From Providencia rettgeri (GTDB lineage Bacteria; Pseudomonadota; Gammaproteobacteria; Enterobacterales; Enterobacteriaceae): a stretch of 64,000 nt of DNA. Of this stretch, positions 52,908-62,020 are shown one piece after another (within the stretch, counting starts at the first letter, position 1; each line of letters opens with the position of its first letter). Under the pieces are notes generated by a model, which was not told the origin of the DNA, searched no databases, and was given only the letters and a program-made list of their open reading frames with translations. The DNA is taken from positions 4,030,001 to 4,094,000 of the forward strand of contig NZ_CP096258.1 in the NCBI RefSeq assembly GCF_023205015.1. The letters run 5' to 3'. A program made the translations under genes and the position numbers.

Positions 52908-54062
52908 TTAATGCCGATGCCTGCGCCAACGGTTAAACATATGGCTAATATGGCGCAATTCGCCATCTCGAAGCATACCGATGAATACCCCAATAACCGT
53001 ATAAATAACCCCTAGAATCAACATCATCACGATATCCATCAGGACATCGCTAAACGGTAGCCCCATTTGATTAAGGCCTGCCATGGCATTTGTGGCCCAT
53101 GTTGATGGCAATGCTGAAGCAATCATACGTACCCAATCAGGCATCGCCTGCAGTGGCCAAATCGTGCCTGACATGTAAAACACTGGGGTCGTAATAAATG
53201 CCAAGGTTAAATAGATCATTTCGACACTGCGCAAACATTCCGTCACTAACTTACCAAGCCCTAGAACCGCTAATAGGAATGGGAACGTGAACATCCAAAT
53301 AACATATAGTGGCGCTTCTTGCCGATAACCCAATACCCACGGCCAAAGGGCGAAAAATACGGTAGATAAAAATAACCAAATCGGAATTAAAGCGGATAAT
53401 GCTCCTAAATAAACCGCTAATGGTGGTTTTCCTTTAGGCGTAGAACGAACCGCGATACTCACTCGCACGCAGGCAATTAGCAGGGAGTGCTGCAGTAACA
53501 TCACCAATAGGCCAGGAAAAACAATCGCCGCAAAGCTAATCCCTGGGTTATACAATGGCTCAGTTTCACTGCGGATAGGGGTAATAATCACTTTAGCCTG
53601 TTCTGGGCTATAACCTGCTTTAGTGAGTAGCTGAGTATTATAAGCATTGAGCAGTGTTTGATAGGCTTTTGATAACTCTTGCTGAATTTGCCCACTCGCT
53701 AGCCGGTTGGTCCCATCACCATACACTGGCACTGTGATATTTTTACCGCTCAATAAATGTTGTTGGAAATCCGTTGGAATGATAATTATCGCAAATAGCT
53801 TTCTCGCAATCATATCCTGACGCGCTTGAGCAAGGTTGTCATAACTCTGCAACTGCACTTTTGGTGTTGCATCGAGATCACGGATTAGCTCGCGGCTTGC
53901 GGTGCTGTGATCCATATCAATCACTGCAACAGGTAAATCCCAAAGAACGGGCTTTGCATAAACTAAGCTCATGACGCACAGAGAAACCAACAATAACAGC
54001 CACATCGGTTTTTCCAGCATCCCCAGCAGCACTTTACGAAAGGTTGCAAAATAGATAGCCAT
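52908..54062 (-). CDS. ABC-2 type transporter permease 2
   Basis: 384 residues. One N-terminal helix, a large extracytoplasmic domain (about 40-170) and five to six C-terminal helices fit the ABC2_membrane_3 (YhhJ/YbhR-like) plan. The segment LPVAVIDMDHSTASRELIRDLD parallels the same region of its partner. It overlaps or abuts the upstream permease at 54062. No ATP-binding protein is encoded in the operon. It probably works as a heterodimer in export of drugs or envelope compounds; the substrate is unknown. Confidence 0.82.
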   Translation of the reverse strand: MAIYFATFRKVLLGMLEKPMWLLLLVSLCVMSLVYAKPVLWDLPVAVIDMDHSTASRELIRDLDATPKVQLQSYDNLAQARQDMIARKLFAIIIIPTDFQQHLLSGKNITVPVYGDGTNRLASGQIQQELSKAYQTLLNAYNTQLLTKAGYSPEQAKVIITPIRSETEPLYNPGISFAAIVFPGLLVMLLQHSLLIACVRVSIAVRSTPKGKPPLAVYLGALSALIPIWLFLSTVFFALWPWVLGYRQEAPLYVIWMFTFPFLLAVLGLGKLVTECLRSVEMIYLTLAFITTPVFYMSGTIWPLQAMPDWVRMIASALPSTWATNAMAGLNQMGLPFSDVLMDIVMMLILGVIYTVIGVFIGMLRDGELRHISHMFNRWRRHRH

Positions 54063-55207
54063 CAGACAACCCCCCCTTGGTTTTCTAAACGTTTGATTAG
54101 TCGCTTACGGATTAAAAAGCCAATCACAAAGGGGTAAATCAATAAAAATAGACACACTTGAACAATGCGAGCAAAAGAAATTTCCCGCAAGAAAATATCA
54201 AACATAGCATTCAATGTATGTGTAAGTGGTTCAATGTTCGAAATGATTTTTGCAGGCAATATCATTGACAGCTCGGGTACCGCCATACCCGAAAAGGCCA
54301 AAGCGATACTCACCAGCATCCCTATCAAGCTATATGCCATGATGGCACTTGAGGTAAAACTAAACAGTAATAAGCCGATACTTTGTGCTGCTATCACATA
54401 GAAAAACCCTAATATAATCATATACAACGGGTTACCAACCACTTTAGCATCAAAGATGGTAACCAATGCCGCAATCTCTACAGCAAGTAATATACTGAAA
54501 AATAAGGTGTAAGGAGCTAGCTTCCCGAGTAGCGCCATGATAAACGGTTTAACACTTTGTAAGGTGGAACCCCGTGACATCGTATAGATTGTTGCAGTAA
54601 CAACAAATAGCTGCAGCATATGAATAGTTGCGGCAAACTGTTGATAATAAATATAACTACCACTCGGGTTGAATAAGCTGTCATAAGAAAGTGTCACTTG
54701 AGCTAACGGTGGCAATGCCTTTCCCATTGACTTCGCCATTTCTTGTCGATACTTCGCATTCAGCTCTGCCACCAGCCCACTAAAATCTTGAATGGCATAA
54801 CTACCCGATGCATAAAAGAGCGCATTATAGTACATACGAAGTTCAGGCTGACGGCCCCGTAAAACATCTTCTTCAAAGTTATGAGGAACATACAATAATG
54901 CGTAATCTTTTGAACTACCTAGCCTTTTTAATGATGTGCTTAAATTATCATCTATCGTTTTTACGTCTGCATGCGGGCCTGCGTTGAGGTCGCGAATAAT
55001 TTGCCGAGACACAGGGCTATGGTTGTCATCCACTACAGAAACAGGTAAATCCATTAATGTCCCCTCTGAAAAGTTAGCGCTAACTAACGTAAACAGCATT
55101 AATGGAAACAGCCAACTTAACCAATGAAAAACAGGGCTACGTATAGCCATTTGAGTTTCACGGCTAAAAGCATGCTCAAAACCGTGCCAAGCGAACTTAA
55201 ATTTCAT
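54062..55207 (-). CDS. ABC-2 type transporter permease 1
   Basis: 381 residues with the same topology as the next gene: a first helix, a periplasmic domain beginning LPVSVVDDNHSPVSRQIIRDL and a C-terminal membrane domain. It starts 11 bases after the HlyD-like gene and shares one base with the second permease. The family is clear, the substrate is not. Confidence 0.82.
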   Translation of the reverse strand: MKFKFAWHGFEHAFSRETQMAIRSPVFHWLSWLFPLMLFTLVSANFSEGTLMDLPVSVVDDNHSPVSRQIIRDLNAGPHADVKTIDDNLSTSLKRLGSSKDYALLYVPHNFEEDVLRGRQPELRMYYNALFYASGSYAIQDFSGLVAELNAKYRQEMAKSMGKALPPLAQVTLSYDSLFNPSGSYIYYQQFAATIHMLQLFVVTATIYTMSRGSTLQSVKPFIMALLGKLAPYTLFFSILLAVEIAALVTIFDAKVVGNPLYMIILGFFYVIAAQSIGLLLFSFTSSAIMAYSLIGMLVSIALAFSGMAVPELSMILPAKIISNIEPLTHTLNAMFDIFLREISFARIVQVCLFLLIYPFVIGFLIRKRLIKRLENQGGVV

Positions 55208-55218
55208 GGCAACACCTT

Positions 55219-56190
55219 TTACTTATCCCAGTGCCATAACACACTCATGCCAGGCCTTAGTCCTTCAATCGGCTCTACAGGATATAAGCGAATTTCAAAT
55301 GTTTTTAAATCGAAGTCACCCGTTGCACGTGTTGCTCGTTTTGTCGCATAGTCACCTTTCGGTGCAATATAGCGAACCTCAGCTTCAATCAACTTGTTCC
55401 CCAAAGCAGGTACATCCAGCTGTACTTTGTCGCCTTTTTTCACATCAACTAAAATATCTTCACGTAAGTTATAGACAAAATAAGCTTGCGGTAGCCGGAT
55501 TAATGAAACGAGTGGGCTTCCTGCATTAAATAACTCGCCAATTTCCGCGGGGATAGGTCCTACCTCACCATCAACAGGAGCTTTAACTTGCAAATCATCA
55601 ACTTGTACTTGCAATTCAGCCAGTTTTTGTTCTGCCTGATTAAGTGCAGCTTCATATTGATGGCGTAATTCAATACGGTCACCATTCTGGCCTTCTTCTA
55701 ATCGTGCTTTTGCCCCTTGCACTTGCGAAAATGCCACTTCTTTGGCCTTACGTGCATTATCTAGCTCATTCGCCGAAACATACCCTTTATTTTTTAAATT
55801 ACTCAAACGTGCATATTCACGAGATGCATTTTGATATTGGGAGTTAGATTGCGCTAAAGTAGCCTTAAGATCACGGATAGTTTCTTCGCGAGTACCATTA
55901 ATAGAGAGTTCTAACTGTGCTTTTGTTTGGTCTCTTGCCGCTTTCGACGCTTCATATTGTGCTTGCAGCTCAGGACTTTCTAATGTTAATAAGAGTTGCC
56001 CTTGTTTTACATCATCACCACGCTCAATATGACGTTCAACCACCCGCCCTTTTGCTTTCGACGTGACGATCACTTCGGGTGCATCTACCTCCCCCTGTAA
56101 CAATAAATATTGGTTGTGAGAATGAAAAAGTGCCGCTGCTGCTATTAAGATAAGCATCAGCAAAATCAGTGCTATTGTTCTTTTTTTCAT
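55219..56190 (-). CDS. HlyD-family periplasmic adaptor
   Basis: 323 residues: an N-terminal membrane anchor (about 5-25), a split lipoyl domain (VVERHIERGDDVKQGQLLL), a long helical hairpin (about 75-185) and a beta-barrel. It is the first gene of a three-gene export operon with two ABC-2 permeases. The layout resembles YhiI-RbbA-YhhJ or YbhGFSR in E. coli, but without the ATPase gene. Confidence 0.88.
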   Translation of the reverse strand: MKKRTIALILLMLILIAAAALFHSHNQYLLLQGEVDAPEVIVTSKAKGRVVERHIERGDDVKQGQLLLTLESPELQAQYEASKAARDQTKAQLELSINGTREETIRDLKATLAQSNSQYQNASREYARLSNLKNKGYVSANELDNARKAKEVAFSQVQGAKARLEEGQNGDRIELRHQYEAALNQAEQKLAELQVQVDDLQVKAPVDGEVGPIPAEIGELFNAGSPLVSLIRLPQAYFVYNLREDILVDVKKGDKVQLDVPALGNKLIEAEVRYIAPKGDYATKRATRATGDFDLKTFEIRLYPVEPIEGLRPGMSVLWHWDK

Positions 56191-56489
56191 TATTTATGTG
56201 AACCTTAAATAATAACGGGGGAAACTATCATCCCTTGAGTATGACAAGAAAATTAAATACAGCGTTAATAAATTCGTGCGCAAGATCACGAAAAGGTAGG
56301 ACATTGATTAATATTGAAACGATTTTGGCCTTATGTCAAATAATGATGAACGTACTTTTCCCAAATGTCGATTACTTAACCAATGGCTTACGGTATAATA
56401 ACCACCCAAATAAAAACTAATAAAAGATAGTTAAAGTGAATAACTCTCCCCCAATGCAGCGCTAAAAAGTAATTCAGTAAGATAAAAAA

Positions 56490-56580
56490 CGACAAGAGAA
56501 GATAGCTTGGGGAGCATACACAAGTATGTGACCCAAGGAGCTGAACGCAGTCAACACCCCACAATGTGAAACATGGCGAG
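56490..56580. repeat. ERIC-like repeat, copy A (left arm missing)
   Basis: The core GAGCATACACAAGTATGTGA and flanks are nearly identical to copy B 123 bases later. The expected left arm is absent. It lies between the HlyD-like gene and btsS. Confidence 0.75.
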
Positions 56581-56586
56581 CCATGC

Positions 56587-56704
56587 TCTAAATAGTTCGC
56601 ATTATGGGTAGGCGACAAGAGAAGATAGCTTGGGGAGCATACACAAGTATGTGACCCAAGGAGCTGAACGCAGTCAACACCCCCAGAATGTGAAATATGA
56701 CGAG
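56587..56704. repeat. ERIC-like repeat, copy B, touching the btsS start
   Basis: A complete unit with left arm at 56587-56610, core at 56634-56655 and right arm ending AATATGACGAG at 56704. The next bases are C and the btsS ATG. The same right end occurs in the element at 47757-47870. Confidence 0.78.
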
Positions 56705-56705
56705 C

Positions 56706-58391
56706 ATGTACGAATTTGACTTAATATTACTCCTCCTCCAGCAAATGTGCGTCTACTTAGTGATCGCATGGGTCCTCAGTCGCACCCCGCTGGTTATCCC
56801 CTTACTTAAAGTTACTATCCGATTACCTCATAAGGTAATGTGCTACCTGATTTTCTCCGTATTTTGTATTATCGGGACTTATTTTGGTTTACATATAAAT
56901 GATTCTATTGCAAATACTCGCGCTATTGGTGCCGTACTTGGCGGATTATTAGGCGGCCCTGCGGTAGGCTTTGCCGTCGGTTTTACTGGCGGATTACATC
57001 GTTACTCATTGGGTGGCATGAGCGCCTTTGCCTGTATGGTCTCAACGATTGTTGAAGGGTTAATTGGTGGATTAGTTCATCGTCACTTTATGAAACGTGG
57101 CGAAATTAATAAAATTTTTAACCCTGTGATCGCCAGCTGTGTCACTTTTATTGCTGAAATCATACAGATGCTAATTATTTTGTTGTTAGCAAAACCTTTC
57201 GATGAAGCCCTCGAACTCGTTAAAAATATCGCGGCACCAATGGTCATCGCGAATACGATTGGCGCAGCCATGTTTATTCGTATTTTACTCGACCGCCGTG
57301 CTATCGTTGAAAAATATACGACTGCATTCTCTGCTCAGGCACTAAAAATCGCCTTAACGACTGAAGGTATTCTGCGTAAAGGCTTCAATGCTGACAACAG
57401 TATGAAAGTCGCTAAGATTATTTATCAAGAGTTAGAAATTGGCGCCGTTGCCATTACTGATCGTGAAAAAATCCTCGCGTTTATTGGTATTGGTGCTGAT
57501 CACCACCGACCCGGAACACCGATCTCATCCATTCAATCAAGACAAGCCATTGAAAACAATGAAGTTGTATATGCTGACGGCAATGAAACTCCATATAAAT
57601 GTTCATTAAGCCCAACCTGCAAACTCGGCTCTGCATTAGTGATCCCATTACGTGGGGAAAATGAAAAAGTCATTGGTACAATAAAACTGTATGAAGCGAA
57701 AAATAGCTTGTTTAGTTCCATAAACCGGACCCTAGGTGAAGGGATCGCTAGCTTATTTTCCGCACAAATTTTAGCGGGCCAATATGAACGTAATAAACAA
57801 TCATTATTGCAATCTGAAGTTAAGCTACTTCACGCCCAAGTCAATCCTCATTTTTTGTTCAATGTGCTCAACACGCTACAAGCAGTGATCCGCAAAGATA
57901 GCCAGCAAGCCGGCCAGCTTGTGCAGTATATCTCGACTTTTTTCCGTAATAACCTAAAAAGACCAGAACAAAATGCCACGCTCGGTGAAGAAATTGAACA
58001 TATCAACGCCTATTTGCAGATAGAAAAAGCCCGTTTTCAAGAAAGCTTACAAATTCATATTGAGATCCCTGATGAAGTCAAACAGGTTGAACTTCCAGCA
58101 TTTACTCTGCAGCCCCTTGTTGAAAATGCAATTAAACACGGCACCTCACAGTTATTAGAAACAGGATATATTACAATACGTAGTTATATCGGCAGTGAAC
58201 ATGTCTACATCGAAATAGAAGATAACGCGGGGCTATACAAGCCCACTAAAAAATCCGATGGCTTAGGAATGGGACTAGTCGATAAACGCTTACGTTTAAA
58301 ATATGGTGAGCAATATGGTATCAGCGTAGAACATGAGCCAGAAAAATTCACTCGAATGAAAATTCGCCTGCCTTATTTGGCGACAACATAA
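56706..58391 (+). CDS. btsS: Pyruvate-sensing histidine kinase BtsS
   Basis: LytS-type sensor (YehU), 561 residues from the chosen ATG, the same length as in E. coli and starting with the matching MYEFDL. An in-frame ATG three codons earlier belongs to the ERIC-like repeat. Six N-terminal helices (5TM-LYT type, about 1-200), a GAF-like domain (about 215-350), then the His-kinase domain with HAQVNPHFLFN (phospho-His) and an ATPase domain (DNAG, GLGMGLV). It signals to BtsR and in E. coli responds to external pyruvate to induce the importer btsT. Confidence 0.94.
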   Translation: MYEFDLILLLLQQMCVYLVIAWVLSRTPLVIPLLKVTIRLPHKVMCYLIFSVFCIIGTYFGLHINDSIANTRAIGAVLGGLLGGPAVGFAVGFTGGLHRYSLGGMSAFACMVSTIVEGLIGGLVHRHFMKRGEINKIFNPVIASCVTFIAEIIQMLIILLLAKPFDEALELVKNIAAPMVIANTIGAAMFIRILLDRRAIVEKYTTAFSAQALKIALTTEGILRKGFNADNSMKVAKIIYQELEIGAVAITDREKILAFIGIGADHHRPGTPISSIQSRQAIENNEVVYADGNETPYKCSLSPTCKLGSALVIPLRGENEKVIGTIKLYEAKNSLFSSINRTLGEGIASLFSAQILAGQYERNKQSLLQSEVKLLHAQVNPHFLFNVLNTLQAVIRKDSQQAGQLVQYISTFFRNNLKRPEQNATLGEEIEHINAYLQIEKARFQESLQIHIEIPDEVKQVELPAFTLQPLVENAIKHGTSQLLETGYITIRSYIGSEHVYIEIEDNAGLYKPTKKSDGLGMGLVDKRLRLKYGEQYGISVEHEPEKFTRMKIRLPYLATT

Positions 58392-58410
58392 TAATGATTA
58401 AATTACCTCT

Positions 58411-59127
58411 ATGAATGTATTGATTGTTGATGATGAACCTCTGGCACGTGAAAACGTGCGTTGCCTACTAGAAGAACACGATGATATTGAAATTATCGGT
58501 GAATGCGCCAATGCAATTGAAGCGATTGGGGTCATTCACAAAAAAAAGCCTGATGTGGTTTTTCTGGATATTCAAATGCCACGCTTAACAGGCCTTGAAA
58601 TGGTGCGCATGTTAGATCCAGAAGACCGTCCCTATATTGTCTTTCTTACCGCTTTTAATGAATTTGCCATTCAGGCTTTTGAAGAGCATGCATTTGATTA
58701 CTTATTGAAGCCTCTTGAAACAGAACGATTGGAAAAAACCTTGAACCGCCTACGTCAAGGTAAGCAAAAACAGAACCTTGAACTTCTAGTCAATAACGAA
58801 CCACTAAAATTTATTCCATGCACGGGACATAGCCGAATTTACTTGATGAAGCTTGATGAAGTGCTATATGCCACTTCGCGGATGAGCGGTGTGTATGTAA
58901 TGAGCACACAAGGGCAAGAAGGCTTTACTGAGCTCACCTTGCGCACATTAGAAATGCGCACACCATTAGTGCGCTGCCATCGCCAATATTTGGTCAATAT
59001 GACTCAGTTAAATGAAATTCTGTTTGGCGACGGTGGACAAGCCGAGTTGGTACTCAGTTCCGGTGAACATATACCTGTCAGCCGCCGTTACCTCAAGCCA
59101 CTAAAAGAGGCATTGGGTTTAGTTTGA
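58411..59127 (+). CDS. btsR: LytTR response regulator BtsR
   Basis: 238 residues: receiver domain with phospho-acceptor D53 (VVFLDIQMPR) and a C-terminal LytTR DNA-binding domain (about 135-235). It follows btsS by 19 bases. E. coli BtsR (YehT) activates the pyruvate transporter gene. Confidence 0.94.
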   Translation: MNVLIVDDEPLARENVRCLLEEHDDIEIIGECANAIEAIGVIHKKKPDVVFLDIQMPRLTGLEMVRMLDPEDRPYIVFLTAFNEFAIQAFEEHAFDYLLKPLETERLEKTLNRLRQGKQKQNLELLVNNEPLKFIPCTGHSRIYLMKLDEVLYATSRMSGVYVMSTQGQEGFTELTLRTLEMRTPLVRCHRQYLVNMTQLNEILFGDGGQAELVLSSGEHIPVSRRYLKPLKEALGLV

Positions 59128-59131
59128 GTGG

Positions 59132-59461
59132 TTAAATAATTAAAATCTCTGGCCCTCGCTGCTCTATAAGATGTAGCATTCTTAGAGCTGGGCCACTGGG
59201 TTTTTTTTCTTCTCTTTCCCACTTAGATACGCTTTCCTTAGACATGCCCAGCGCTAAAGCTAACATGGCTTGTGACATTCCATATTGAGCACGGAGTTGT
59301 TTGATTTGCGCACCGCTCATCATAGGTACTACCTTGATTTTATTATTTATTTTACGATTTCCAACCTTCTGTTCTAAATCAGTAACTAAACTTTTTGGTG
59401 CAGCATCAACCTGATGTAACTCTTTCGCTAGCTCAAGCATGTTTTCTAGTTTATTGCTCAT
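59132..59461 (-). CDS. HTH-type antitoxin (HigA-like)
   Basis: 109 residues. The N-terminal part probably binds toxin; the C-terminal XRE-type helix-turn-helix includes IKQLRAQYGMSQAMLALAL and SVSKWEREEKKPSG, the arrangement of MqsA and HigA2. It is the second gene of a toxin-first pair and overlaps the toxin stop by 11 bases. Confidence 0.85.
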   Translation of the reverse strand: MSNKLENMLELAKELHQVDAAPKSLVTDLEQKVGNRKINNKIKVVPMMSGAQIKQLRAQYGMSQAMLALALGMSKESVSKWEREEKKPSGPALRMLHLIEQRGPEILII

Positions 59462-59840
59462 CAGTAAGCTCCTCCAAAATATTATGTAAAACTAAATCAG
59501 CAATTTTATCATCCGTATAATTAAGAAAAAGTCGAGATAAATTCTTATACGCATCTAGTTCATCATCTTCAATTTCTTTTACTCCTTTAGCAGCTATATT
59601 GCATTTCTCCCAACCATCGGCAAAAAAGAGATGATGGCTAACTTTGAAGAATATAATAACCCTGACCCCACCACTTTTCCCTTTTCCATTAATGGCAATC
59701 CTTTTTTTAATTACACCACTTCCTAAGTCTGCTTCATAAACCCCCGCTAAGACTTCATTTGCAGCCTTAAGCAAGTGTTTATCCATTATCTTAATTTTTT
59801 TGGTGCTTCGCTTAAATGAGGAAATTTTATAGAACGCCAC
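59451..59840 (-). CDS. RelE/HigB-family toxin
   Basis: 129 residues of the RelE-like toxin group PF06296, recognised by GVIKKRIAINGKGKSGGVRV and the following FF-ADGWEKCN segment. The GTG start at 59840 has GGAGAG a few bases upstream and gives the family N-terminus (AFYKISSF); an in-frame ATG about 100 bases further up adds unrelated residues. It probably cleaves mRNA or blocks translation when the unstable antitoxin is lost. Confidence 0.8.
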   Translation of the reverse strand: MAFYKISSFKRSTKKIKIMDKHLLKAANEVLAGVYEADLGSGVIKKRIAINGKGKSGGVRVIIFFKVSHHLFFADGWEKCNIAAKGVKEIEDDELDAYKNLSRLFLNYTDDKIADLVLHNILEELTDEQ

Positions 59841-59920
59841 AACTACTCTCCATGTAGTACCTATTACTATAGTAGCAAGTGCCATTTTTGAAGACAATAT
59901 ATATTGCTCATTTTTAAAAC

Positions 59921-59957
59921 AACAAAAAACCCGCATTTCCAAGAAATGCGGGTTTTC
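59921..59957 (-). terminator. deaD terminator
   Basis: On the minus strand AAAACCCGCATTTC pairs with GAAATGCGGGTTTT around a three-base loop, with T runs on both sides. It also ends transcription toward deaD. Confidence 0.93.
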
Positions 59958-59993
59958 ATTTTATTAGGGAATAACTTCCCTAAAACCTAGCAA

Positions 59994-61850
59994 TTACGCG
60001 TTATGGCTGCTGCTACGACGACGAGGTGCTGCATTAGTGCCATCTTGGCGTGGTGCAGAGTTACCACGGTCACGGTTACCACCGCCACGACGTTCACCGC
60101 CGCCACGACGACCACCACCACGACGCTCACCCCCGCCGCGACGTTCGAACGGTTGTGCATCACCGATCAGCTGCATTTGAGTTGGTTTATTCAAAATGCG
60201 TGCGCGACTTAAATGCGTTAACACGTCAGTTGGCATGCCTTTTGGTAATTCAATTGTCGAATGTGTTCCGTACAATTTGATATTACCGATATAACGGCTA
60301 CTGATATCCGCTTCATTAGCAATCGCACCAACAATGTGACGAACTTCCACACCATCATCACGGCCAACTTCAATACGGTACATTTCCATATCACCCACAT
60401 CACGACGCTCACGACGTCCGCCACGCTCACCACGTTCTGCACGGTCAAAACCATTGCCGTTGCTGTTGCGGCGATCACCACGGCGATCATCGCGATCATT
60501 AAATTCACGACGTGGACGACGTGGCGCATCTGGTGGCAGGATCAGAGCACGTTCACCTTGTGCCATTTTCAGTAATGCTGCGGCTAAAGTCTCCATATCC
60601 ACATCTTCTGATGGAGACATTTTCGCTAACAGTGAACGATATTGGTCTAAATCGCTGCTTTCTAACTGCTGCTGAATTTTCTCAGCGAATTTCGCCTGAC
60701 GACGTTGGCTCAGCAGATCTGCATCTGGCAATTCAACTTCAGGGATAGTCAGTTTCATCGTGCGTTCAACGTTACGCAGCAGACGACGTTCACGGTTCTC
60801 AACGAACAGTAACGCACGACCTGCACGGCCTGCGCGGCCTGTACGCCCAATACGGTGAACGTAAGACTCAGCATCCATTGGGATGTCATAGTTAACAACT
60901 AGACTAATACGCTCAACGTCCAGGCCACGCGCTGCAACGTCAGTTGCGATCAAAATATCTAAACGACCATCTTTTAAGCGCTCTAAAGTTTGCTCACGCA
61001 GTGCTTGGTTCATGTCACCATTCAGTGCCGCACTGTTGTAGCCATTGCGTTCTAACGTTTCAGCCACTTCTAATGTTGCATTTTTGGTACGTACGAAAAT
61101 AATCGCGGCATCGAAGTCTTCAGCTTCTAAGAAACGCACTAATGCTTCGTTTTTGCGCATGCCATACACTGTCCAATAGCTCTGAGCAATGTCTGGACGA
61201 GTGGTAATGCTAGCCTGAATACGAATTTCTTTCGGGTCTTTCATAAAACGACGTGTAATACGACGAATTGGCTCAGGCATTGTTGCAGAGAACAGCGCAG
61301 TTTGGTGCTCAGCTGGAATTTGGCTCATGATGTTTTCAACATCTTCAATGAAGCCCATACGCAGCATTTCATCAGCTTCGTCTAAAACTAAGCCTTTTAA
61401 TTTAGAAAGATCTAACGTGCCACGTTTTAAGTGATCAAGGAGGCGACCCGGTGTACCCACAACAATTTGTGGCCCTTGGCGCAGTGCACGTAATTGTACG
61501 TCATAACGTTGACCACCATACAGGGCAACAACGTTAACGCGGTTCATATGTTTAGAGAAATCGCTCATTGCTTCCGCTACCTGAACAGCCAACTCACGAG
61601 TTGGTGCCAGTACTAAAATTTGCGGAGCTTTTAAATCTGGGTCGATGTTATGCAGCAATGGCAAACTGAATGCAGCCGTTTTACCGCTACCCGTTTGTGC
61701 CATACCTAAAACATCATTGCCATCCATTAACAATGGAATACATTGTTGCTGGATTGGAGATGGTTTTTCGTATCCCAGGTCATTTAGTGCTGTCAAAATA
61801 GATGCTGATAAACCTAACTCAGCAAAAGAAATATCGGTCTCAGTAGTCAT
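59994..61850 (-). CDS. deaD: Cold-shock DEAD-box RNA helicase DeaD (CsdA)
   Basis: ATP-dependent RNA helicase for ribosome assembly and mRNA decay at low temperature. 618 residues: Q motif PSPIQQQC, AQTGSGKT, DEAD in VLDEADEM, SAT, HRIGRTGRAG; then a dimerisation and RNA-binding domain and an Arg/Gly-rich tail. The start at 61850 is chosen because it overlaps the end of yrbN and aligns with the E. coli N-terminus; an ATG five codons upstream has no ribosome site. Confidence 0.95.
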   Translation of the reverse strand: MTTETDISFAELGLSASILTALNDLGYEKPSPIQQQCIPLLMDGNDVLGMAQTGSGKTAAFSLPLLHNIDPDLKAPQILVLAPTRELAVQVAEAMSDFSKHMNRVNVVALYGGQRYDVQLRALRQGPQIVVGTPGRLLDHLKRGTLDLSKLKGLVLDEADEMLRMGFIEDVENIMSQIPAEHQTALFSATMPEPIRRITRRFMKDPKEIRIQASITTRPDIAQSYWTVYGMRKNEALVRFLEAEDFDAAIIFVRTKNATLEVAETLERNGYNSAALNGDMNQALREQTLERLKDGRLDILIATDVAARGLDVERISLVVNYDIPMDAESYVHRIGRTGRAGRAGRALLFVENRERRLLRNVERTMKLTIPEVELPDADLLSQRRQAKFAEKIQQQLESSDLDQYRSLLAKMSPSEDVDMETLAAALLKMAQGERALILPPDAPRRPRREFNDRDDRRGDRRNSNGNGFDRAERGERGGRRERRDVGDMEMYRIEVGRDDGVEVRHIVGAIANEADISSRYIGNIKLYGTHSTIELPKGMPTDVLTHLSRARILNKPTQMQLIGDAQPFERRGGGERRGGGRRGGGERRGGGNRDRGNSAPRQDGTNAAPRRRSSSHNA

Positions 61851-61920
61851 GTAAAGGTGCCTCATACTTAATGGCAGCCAGTTTACATAACCATGGGAAA
61901 ATCATTTCGGTCATTTTCAT
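61840..61920 (-). CDS. yrbN: Small protein YrbN, deaD leader
   Basis: 26 codons immediately before deaD, with the YrbN-like sequence MKMTEMIFPWLCKLAAIKY. Its stop lies inside deaD, eight bases past the deaD ATG, so the two are translationally coupled. E. coli has a 26-codon yrbN in the same place between nlpI and deaD. Confidence 0.82.
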   Translation of the reverse strand: MKMTEMIFPWLCKLAAIKYEAPLHDY

Positions 61921-62020
61921 TTAAAATGTGAACTGGCTCAAATTGTGTTTATTAAACGAACAAATAGGCCGTCACCCCTAAGGATGATGACTTAAAAAAA
62001 TATTGTGAAATGTTCGTCAG

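Noticed and set aside
60003..60750. Several long frames on the plus strand opposite the deaD 3' end
   Set aside because: They are antisense to the Arg/Gly-rich tail and helicase domain of deaD and give low-complexity His/Thr-rich peptides.
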